IMG/VR virus record: IMGVR_UViG_3300008740_000003
Location: 1 to 64,000 of that record
Reading direction: 5' to 3' (one strand)
Length of the DNA stretch: 64,000 nucleotides
Source of the DNA: a virus
Positions within the stretch are counted from its first letter, which is position 1. Each line of letters starts with the position of its first letter. A program made the position numbers and the translations under genes. Below, piece after piece: positions 9,201-16,000 of the stretch. Below the pieces are notes generated by a model, which was given only the letters and a program-made list of their open reading frames with translations, was not told the DNA's origin and searched no databases.

Positions 9201-9964
9201 GATTAGAATCATTTAGATTTAATCAAAATACTATTACTAATGATTCAGGAGATATGACAATTACTCCTGCGACAGGTGTAGCAAGAGTTGACGGTACAGG
9301 AAGTATTAGAATACCAACAGGAACAACTGCTCAAAGACCTGGAAGTCCTGCAAATGGTATGATTCGTTATAATACAGATACAAGTTTATTTGAAGGATAT
9401 GAAGGATCAAATTGGGTAGCATTAACAGGTGTATATGATTTAGATAGAGACACTTATATTACAGCAGAAGCTTCTCCAGGAACAGATGATGATACTATTA
9501 GATTTTATGCTGGTGGAGTTTTGGTAGCAAATGTTAATTCTACTAGATTTGATATAACAAAATTAATAGTAGATGACATAGAAATTAGTGGAAATACCAT
9601 AAAAACTACGGGTGTAAACCAGGATTTAATATTAAATGCTAATGGTAATGGTAGCATTAGAATTGAAGACTTTAAATTCGAAGGAAATACGATAACTAAT
9701 ACTATATCGGCTCCAATCGTACTAAAAACGAGCGGAAACGGTTATGTTGATGTTTCAGATGCTGGTGGATTTGTACTTCCTTCCGGTACTGCAATAGATA
9801 GACCTGCTGTAGGTCAATTGGGTATGACAAGATATAATACTCAAGATAGCAGGGTAGAACTTTATGATGGAAGTAATTGGGGTTCAATTGCAGGTTCATC
9901 AGGAGCGATAAGCGTACTTGATGCAACTGAAATTTCAATAACATACGCAATTGCGTTAGGATAA
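6254..9964 (+). CDS. Long fibre protein with beta-helix and LamG-like domain, 1236 aa
   Basis: The N-terminus (GRISGQLLKSNLLR...LAFETDLLYI) is paralogous to the 916-aa protein. A DUF1565/pectate-lyase-like beta-helix begins near residue 223 (YYVATNGDDAKTGTHQNDPF; YPGTYNEVLPLTIPAGVSVRGDG). Residues about 525-685 form a LamG/concanavalin A-like sandwich: 'YGSGSFKQTA', 'GTGNFQIEGWLYP', 'WTHFAVGRQNNTLKMFIGG', 'FEGFMDDIRIIKG', a typical sugar-binding jelly roll. Repeats of 'NVTGNLDVTGNITIGGN' and 'NTIKTTDSNADLELMANGTG' follow. Two RYNT hairpins (GTTAQRPGSP..RYNT and GTAIDRP..RYNT) precede the C-terminal SITYAIALG. No enzyme active site is visible; a glycan-binding fibre is the likeliest reading. 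Confidence 0.75.
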   Translation: MAVGRISGQLLKSNLLRNGVNLAFETDLLYIDVNNSRIGVNTASPQYPLDINGTARTTNLEVTTQAVINNITIGANSISTTASSLNITSPDGILYNNKLLIDDMEISGNTIKAMDSNQNFEIITSGTGIVEVFGDTRVNGNIHATGNIRADGNIQIGDADTDSISIAADFTSNITPDVTDTYNMGSAAKRWNDVYANNLIVDNLTLNGNITVQGLDLTARPGKIYYVATNGDDAKTGTHQNDPFATVSKALTTASDGDLVYIYPGTYNEVLPLTIPAGVSVRGDGIRAVVIKPHGSTPNKDVFILNGETTVEDLTIADFYYNSGATEGHAFRLATGADSTYFQLTSDIPLIKNVAVITKGSVTSGADPRGFDQGDAGKGAFLDGQVVGGITPEVRVRFQNCTFITPGMDAITVTNGVRVDFINSFTYFANKGINVTDGSYGQGGDGKTRVNITGLSGSFPAPSETVTYYDKDGATKLAEGTIETVDAGNNLIVLDGKIGAFCLPTTRPTKKVTATGTTIDGTTKKYGSGSFKQTASSHNLKVAGHTDFGFGTGNFQIEGWLYPTSVQSKTLFKIGSLEIDILNNVPRVKLDGNVIATEATGFNISVWTHFAVGRQNNTLKMFIGGVNNNAVDVSGWTADLKDSNDVYIGNSNSLNNAFEGFMDDIRIIKGDMTYSANFTPASAEITNTNNNNGITALMLNANDFLDNPKLGQDIRFSGGSTTNEITLADYSDFGSDFRSVSSANVYGTYGVVADGIGANVNLVNHNFNYVGSGKSFANDVNEVVQANEVVASTNAKINYNSVDQSGGFRLGDQFAVNQNTGLIEFKSSELRIDTTSQMSITNGSNTTVLDGTKVETPKLRMSGTTIESLSGNLDFNSSTNVINLLNNVNVTGNLDVTGNITIGGNITIGDEATDTVTITAGIGSDLIPATDNTYNLGNDTSRWNTLFANEIQVDSINLTNNVIKTTDSNADLELMANGTGGIRLESFRFNQNTITNDSGDMTITPATGVARVDGTGSIRIPTGTTAQRPGSPANGMIRYNTDTSLFEGYEGSNWVALTGVYDLDRDTYITAEASPGTDDDTIRFYAGGVLVANVNSTRFDITKLIVDDIEISGNTIKTTGVNQDLILNANGNGSIRIEDFKFEGNTITNTISAPIVLKTSGNGYVDVSDAGGFVLPSGTAIDRPAVGQLGMTRYNTQDSRVELYDGSNWGSIAGSSGAISVLDATEISITYAIALG

Positions 9965-9972
9965 AAATTTAA

Positions 9973-10302
9973 ATGGCAACATATTTTAAAAATGCAATAA
10001 TAAAAGACGTTGGAACAGTTCCAATAACGGTATATTCACCGCCAATAGGAACGAATACAATTGTTTTAGGACTTAATCTTGCAAACTTAATTGATAGTGT
10101 TGTAAAAGTTACTGTAACGTTACAAGATACAACTAGTGTTTCAGGTTATATTGTTAAAGATGTAATGATTGCGCCAAATTCTAGTTTAAGAATTTTAAGT
10201 GCAGGTGAAAAATTAATTGTTGCCTCACAAAGTACACTACAAGTGAATGCAGATATTGCCGATTCAATAGATGTTGTAATGAGTTACGTGGAGTTAACAT
10301 AA
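9973..10302 (+). CDS. Small fibre-partner beta protein (family A)
   Basis: A 109-aa protein 8 nt after the 1236-aa fibre. Layout 'vpITVYSPPIGTNTIVLGLNLAN...vkVTVTLQD...gyIVKDVMIAPNSSLRILSAGEKLIVAS...vvmSYVELT' parallels the 111-aa protein at 2178 and the 105-aa protein at 24110 (core strand, polar strand, then a 'aGeKL.v.s' strand and a short terminal strand). Predicted single beta-sandwich, soluble. Because each family member follows a long fibre gene, I infer a distal tip, collar or fibre assembly partner. Its stop is separated from the next ATG by one base. Confidence 0.6.
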   Translation: MATYFKNAIIKDVGTVPITVYSPPIGTNTIVLGLNLANLIDSVVKVTVTLQDTTSVSGYIVKDVMIAPNSSLRILSAGEKLIVASQSTLQVNADIADSIDVVMSYVELT

Positions 10303-10303
10303 G

Positions 10304-10762
10304 ATGAGTAATATTGGTCAAAATTTAACGACATATTTGTCAGCAGGAATTAAAGATAGATATTTCTATGGTTTAAGAAGAACTGTTGAAGGTGAATTGT
10401 ATATGCACAAAATTGACCAAATGAAAGCCGGTGAATCAGTTTCAATAAATGTTCCAGGTAATCCTGAGAAAAATTTTACTGATTTTGATCAAGGCGTAGA
10501 TTTTTATGAAGGTAGAGGACCTAATCATTCTTTAGTTTATGAAAATTTAAAATACGAACAATTTAGATGGGACGATGTTAATCTAAATTATTATGTAAAT
10601 GATGCTGGAGAGTTAGTAGTAAGAATTAATGCTACAAAAGATCAGGGCACTGTCACTTATCCAGAAACTTTAGAAACAGCTGGTGTCCAACCTAAAGAAT
10701 TTACATTTGATAGAGATGTATATTCATTTGATAGTAATGAATCAACTTGGGATAGAACTTAA
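10304..10762 (+). CDS. YFYGLRR-family small virion protein, 152 aa
   Basis: Contains DRYFYGLRRTVEGELYMHKID, then 'NVPGNPEKNFTDFDQGVDFYEGR', 'YENLKYEQFRWDD.NLNYYVND.GELVVRIN'. The 118-aa protein at 12718 has every one of these blocks (SRYFYGLRRTSTGEVYLSKVD, RGEDFYDGRD, YENLVYEQYKWDGRNINYYIN), so the two are clear paralogues that bracket the 642-aa cupredoxin-containing fibre. This copy has an extra acidic C-terminal tail of about 35 residues. No known enzymatic motif. It is probably a small structural partner of neighbouring fibres; family unnamed to me. Confidence 0.6.
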   Translation: MSNIGQNLTTYLSAGIKDRYFYGLRRTVEGELYMHKIDQMKAGESVSINVPGNPEKNFTDFDQGVDFYEGRGPNHSLVYENLKYEQFRWDDVNLNYYVNDAGELVVRINATKDQGTVTYPETLETAGVQPKEFTFDRDVYSFDSNESTWDRT

Positions 10763-10782
10763 AAATACGTGGGAGTATAAAA

Positions 10783-12711
10783 ATGGCAAAAGAAATAATA
10801 AATGATGGTGTTATACCTAATGATGGTCAAGGTGACAATCTTAGGTTAGGTGCACAAAAAATAAATTCAAATTTTGATGAATTATATAACGCATTAGGAA
10901 ATGGAGAAACTTTATCTACTATTTCTTCTAATACAGTTACGGCAACAGGAGGTAATAAAATTACTTTCTATTTTCCAACTGAAGGAGATTTACCTAACGC
11001 AACAACTTATGACGGAATGTTCGCCCACGTACACGCCGACAATACAAGTAGAGTTGCTCATTCAGGAACTTGGATTAAATTAATTCAAGAAACTTCTTCT
11101 ATCGATATGTTATCAGATGTTGAGACTTCAAGTCCAGCACCAACTGAAGGACAAGCATTGGTTTGGAGTACTTCAAACAGCAGATGGCAGGCAGGAACAA
11201 TTGATTCAGGCGCAGGATCTTTTGTATCTTTAGCTGACACTCCAGGTAGTTTTGCTTCACATAATAATAAATTTGTATCTGTAAATTCCACTGCAAATGC
11301 TATAGAATTTAGTACACCTAGCGTTGATAGACTATCAGATGTTGATGTAACTACTACACCTCCAACAGCAGGACAAGTATTAAAATGGAATGGTACAAAT
11401 TGGATTCCAGGTGTTGATGCAACATCAGGTGGAGCAGGATCAGATGCAGATACATTAGATGGTTTAGATAGTACATATTTTTTAAATTATAATAATCTTA
11501 CTAACAAACCAACTGTAGCAACTACTTTAGTAGGATTAACTGATACTCCTGCAAATTATACAGGAGCGGCAAATAGATTTGTTAAAGTTAATAACGCAGG
11601 AGATGGAATAGTATTTTCCGTTGCAAGTACTGACGAAGGTAATTTATCAGAACTTTCTGATGTAACAACAATAGGAGATTATTACAATGTATCAAATGCA
11701 GTATACACACCTGCATCAGGAGTACTTGTATTAACTATTGGATTACATAATTTACAAGTTGGTCACAATATAAAAATTGCTTCAAACAGCATAGTCTTTA
11801 CTTGTGCTCAAGACAGTCATGCAACAGAACATAGTTATCCAAGAGGAAGTGGATCAAATTACGCAGGTGGAAAAGATCCTGCATATACTTCTACATCCGC
11901 AATTACGGCAGTAGGTACAGATTCGATTACTGTAAATGTTGGTATATCAAGTAATACAACAGCACACACTTTTATAAGAGCTACTGATAATTGTATATCA
12001 GTTACTGAAAAATCTTATAGTACATCAGCGGCATCATATACACCAGCAACTGGAGTACTTGTATTAACTATTGGAGCACATAGTATTAAAACAGGTCATT
12101 CTGTTTCGATTGTTACAAATAGTTTGACGTTTACGTGTGCTATGGATAGTCATGCAACAAACCATACATATCCAAGAGCATCTGGTTCGAACGCACCAGG
12201 TGGAGCTGATTATGTATACAATAAACCTGCTTTAGTTACAGAAACATCATCTACAACAATTACTGTAAATGTTGGTATATCTAGTAACCAAACAGCACAT
12301 ATTTTTGTAAGTGCTACTGCAAATAATATAAGAGTTGCACCATCACATGGTGATTCATTATATTTCAATGGAGTATCTTGGGTAAAACAAAACGGACCAA
12401 TATCAAGATATGAAATTACAAATGATGGAAATAACAATTATGTTTGGGAAGGTCCTGGTTTCTTAACTGCAACTAATGATCCAGTAATGTATATGAACAG
12501 AGGCCATACATATGTTTTAAACAATAGTTCAGGTGGTAGTCATCCATTTGAAATAAGAGTTAGTAATGGTGGATCAGCATATACAAGTGGAGTAACAGGT
12601 GATCAAAAAAATACACAGGTATTTAAAGTACCTATGGATGCACCTAGTACATTGTATTATCAATGTACATCTCATACAGCAATGGGTAACACAATTAACA
12701 TAGTGAGTTAA
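10783..12711 (+). CDS. Fibre protein with repeated FTC domain and C-terminal cupredoxin-like domain, 642 aa
   Basis: N-terminus 'DGQGDNLRLGAQKINSNFDELY' is the helical start found in many marine phage fibres. Two copies of a roughly 100-aa domain follow (about 307-407 and 420-515), each with 'YTPA.GVLVLTIG.H', 'FTCA.DSHAT.H.YPR' and 'ITVNVGISSN.TAH.F'. The last 90 residues look like a cupredoxin: 'MNRGHTYVLNNSSGGSHPFEIR' then 'FKVPMDAPSTLYYQCTSHTAM'. H587, C628, H631 and M634 reproduce the His + Cys-x2-His-x2-Met set of type 1 copper proteins (amicyanin spacing). Copper binding is inferred, not shown. Ala-Ala pairs here follow the GCG-GCA rule seen across the window. Confidence 0.7.
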   Translation: MAKEIINDGVIPNDGQGDNLRLGAQKINSNFDELYNALGNGETLSTISSNTVTATGGNKITFYFPTEGDLPNATTYDGMFAHVHADNTSRVAHSGTWIKLIQETSSIDMLSDVETSSPAPTEGQALVWSTSNSRWQAGTIDSGAGSFVSLADTPGSFASHNNKFVSVNSTANAIEFSTPSVDRLSDVDVTTTPPTAGQVLKWNGTNWIPGVDATSGGAGSDADTLDGLDSTYFLNYNNLTNKPTVATTLVGLTDTPANYTGAANRFVKVNNAGDGIVFSVASTDEGNLSELSDVTTIGDYYNVSNAVYTPASGVLVLTIGLHNLQVGHNIKIASNSIVFTCAQDSHATEHSYPRGSGSNYAGGKDPAYTSTSAITAVGTDSITVNVGISSNTTAHTFIRATDNCISVTEKSYSTSAASYTPATGVLVLTIGAHSIKTGHSVSIVTNSLTFTCAMDSHATNHTYPRASGSNAPGGADYVYNKPALVTETSSTTITVNVGISSNQTAHIFVSATANNIRVAPSHGDSLYFNGVSWVKQNGPISRYEITNDGNNNYVWEGPGFLTATNDPVMYMNRGHTYVLNNSSGGSHPFEIRVSNGGSAYTSGVTGDQKNTQVFKVPMDAPSTLYYQCTSHTAMGNTINIVS

Positions 12712-12717
12712 TAAATT

Positions 12718-13074
12718 ATGAGTCAAAACGAACTTGGAATAGGTATAGAAGAATTAACAAAAACACTTGGAGACTCTAGGTATTTTTATGGACTTAGAAG
12801 AACTAGTACAGGTGAAGTATATCTTTCTAAAGTAGATTTATTAGAATTAAATGACGGTGTTCAAGTTAATAGACCCGGTGCTATGGCAGGAAATTATAAA
12901 GACTTTACAAGAGGTGAAGACTTTTATGATGGTAGAGACATACAACATAAAAAAACTTATGAAAATTTAGTATACGAACAATATAAATGGGATGGAAGAA
13001 ATATTAATTATTATATTAACAATGAAGGTGAATTAGTATTAAGAGTTAATGAACAATATACATACGATGTATAA
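12718..13074 (+). CDS. YFYGLRR-family small virion protein, 118 aa
   Basis: Paralogue of the 152-aa protein at 10304: SRYFYGLRRTSTGEVYLSKVD near residue 20, 'RPGAMAGNYKDFTRGEDFYDGRD', and 'YENLVYEQYKWDGRNINYYINNEGELVLRVNE'. It lacks that protein's acidic C-terminal extension. It sits 6 nt after the cupredoxin-containing fibre and before the late promoter of the 1717-aa fibre. Function unknown; the conserved aromatic-rich core suggests a small beta domain that packs against a larger virion protein. Confidence 0.6.
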   Translation: MSQNELGIGIEELTKTLGDSRYFYGLRRTSTGEVYLSKVDLLELNDGVQVNRPGAMAGNYKDFTRGEDFYDGRDIQHKKTYENLVYEQYKWDGRNINYYINNEGELVLRVNEQYTYDV

Positions 13075-13082
13075 AATAAATA
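13075..13082 (+). promoter_or_regulatory. Late promoter octamer AATAAATA
   Basis: NATAAATA match directly after the upstream stop and 16 nt before the ATG at 13099. Confidence 0.65.
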
Positions 13083-13098
13083 CTAGTAATTAGGACTT

Positions 13099-16000
13099 AT
13101 GGCAGATTTTAAAATAGATAGAATACGTTTTAAATGGAAAGGTGACTGGTTAGCAGGAACTCAGTACGTTAAAGATGATATTGTAAGATATGGTGCAAAA
13201 GTTTATACTTGTATCGAAGTTCACATTGCTGATTCCAATTTTTATAACGACTTAGATAATGCTACACCAAAATGGTCTCTGACTATGTCAGGTCAGTCTT
13301 GGACAGGAAACTGGCAACCTAATAAATTTTATAAAATAGGTGAAGTAGCAAAAGTTGGAGCAACACTTTACCAAGTTACTCAAGGTCACTTATCAAATGC
13401 AGATGCAAATAATGGAATATTAGGTGATGAAAGTAAATGGGAATACTTTGCAAGAGGAGAAAAATGGACATCTACATGGTTACCTAATACACTTTATAGT
13501 GTAGGTGAAACAGTTGTTTATGGTGGATCAGTTTGGAAGTGTGTAACAGCACATACATCATCTACAGCGGTAGCTGGATTAGAATCTCATCAAGCTAAAT
13601 GGACACAATATCATAGATCAGACAATTACAGAGGTTATTGGACACCTAACACAAGATATTATCCAGATGATATTACAAGATATGGTGGAACAGTTTATAG
13701 AGCTGTAGCAGGACACACTTCTGCTCCTACAGATTATTGGAATGGATTTACATCAGCAGATTATTCAACAAATTCTTCAAACGGTGTAGGTGCAATTTTC
13801 AATATTTTTAAAATTGGTACAAGTTTTTATGCAAAATTTACAAACACAGGAACAAACTTTGCGGCGGCAAATACAATTACTGTAGTAGGTAGTAAAGTAG
13901 GTGGAGCCGACGGTGTAAATGATGTAGTAATAACAATTAGTTCAGTAGATGGCGGTGGAGCAATTTCTACTTTTACTGTAAATGGTACAGCGGTTTCTGG
14001 AAATAATGGTTTAGAAGCCAATCAAGCGGCATGGGAAATAGTTATTGAAGGTATAGATTATATAGGTCATTGGGCAGAAGGAACAAAATATAATAAAGGT
14101 TCATTAGTATCTTGGAGTCCGGGAATTTGGAAAGTAACAACTGATCACTGGTCAATAACACCACACATGAATGAAACTAATTTTTCATTGTGGGTACCAG
14201 GTGCAGAATATGAAGGTTCTTGGGACGCAAACAAATATTATCAAAAAGGTGATGTTGTACAATTTGGTGGATACAGTTATTCTGCTTTAGTAAGCAATAC
14301 AAATATTGCACCAGGTGTAACAGATAGTACAAATACTTGGGAATTATTACAAACAGGTTATAACCATCGAGGTGAATGGGATAGTACAACTGCATACAGA
14401 ACAGGAGATGTAGTTAGAGCAGGTGGTAATTTATTCATAGCAGTACAAGCCAACACAAATGATGATCCAGTTACAACTTTTGTTTATGATCCAGGTAGTG
14501 ATGCTCCTGATCCTTGGCAATTATTAGTAACAGGTGTAGCATTTAAAGGTCCTTGGAAAGAAAGCGATGCCAATGGAGCAATTACTTACTATGTAGGTGA
14601 TGTAGTTACAGAAAAAGCAGATTTATATCGTTGTATAACAACTCACGTTGCAACTTCTTCAGATGCTAAACCAACTTTAGATGAAGAAAGTGAAAATGTT
14701 GGACCACTTTGGGTTAGATTGGCACAAGGGGCTACAGGTAACATATTAGAAATAGATGGAGATTTAAAATCTCATTCAGGGTCTGAAGATACTAGAATTG
14801 CAATTGGATCCTTTGGACAATTATTCAAAGTTAATGACGCTAATGATTATGGAGTTTGGGGAGACCATGATGTAGTAGCTAAAGTATTTTATGTTTCACC
14901 TTATGGAGAAGATAAATTAACAAGTGGTAAAAGTGTTGCAGGTCCATTTAAAACAATCAAATATGCTTGTGACTTTGTTGCACAAGACTTGGCAAGTAGA
15001 ACTCCAGCAACTATAATTGTTAAAACAGGAGTTTACGAAGAAATTTTACCTATAAAAGTTCCAGCGAAAGTTCATATTTGGGGAGACTTTACAAGACGTG
15101 GTGCAAACGTTAGACCTAAATCAGGTTACGAAGGAACAGATATGTGGTATCTACATGATGCAACAGGAATTGCAAATGTAACAATGCAAGGATTAACTGG
15201 TGGATTAGGTTCTGCAAATGAATATGGAACTAAACGTCCATCTGGTGCGGCTTATGTTTCTTTAGATCCAGGAAGTGGACCTAGTGATGGAACAGTTCAT
15301 ATTACAACAAAATCACCTTATATTAAAAATTGTTCAATATTTGGAACAGGGTGTACTGGATTAAAAGTAGATGGTGACTTACACAATGGCGGATTTAAAT
15401 CATTTGTTGCAAATGATTGTACACACTTTATTGAAAATGGTGTTGCTTGTTGGGTTAATGGAGATGCTAGAGTAGAATTTGTATCAGTATTTTCTTATTA
15501 TTCACACATAGGATATTTGGCAACAAACGGTGGAAAATTTAGAGCAACAAACGGTAACTGTTCATATGGAGATTTTGGTGCTGTTGCAGAAGGACTTTTA
15601 GCAAGTGAAACACCTATATCAGGAAAAATTAATAACCAATCACAAGAAGCACATATAGACAAAGTATATAATGATGAAAATGAAATTTTTGCTTTTGCTT
15701 ATGATCACGCTGGACAAGATTATACTTCAGCAAGTATAACAATTCAAGGATCAGGAGAAGGTGCGGCAGGAGCCATACGTTGGCCACAAATAAGACATGG
15801 TGCAGTAAACAAAATTAGAGTTTTAGGATTAGATGATTCTTCAAATCCAGGTGGTACAGGATATACAAGTGAATTAGGAAATGCTCAATCTGGTACAAAT
15901 AAAGAAATTAAATTAAGACCTCAATATGAAGGAACAGTAAATGAAACTGTTGGACAAAGAATTTATATTTGGGAAGGTGCAGGAAGAGGACAATATGGAT

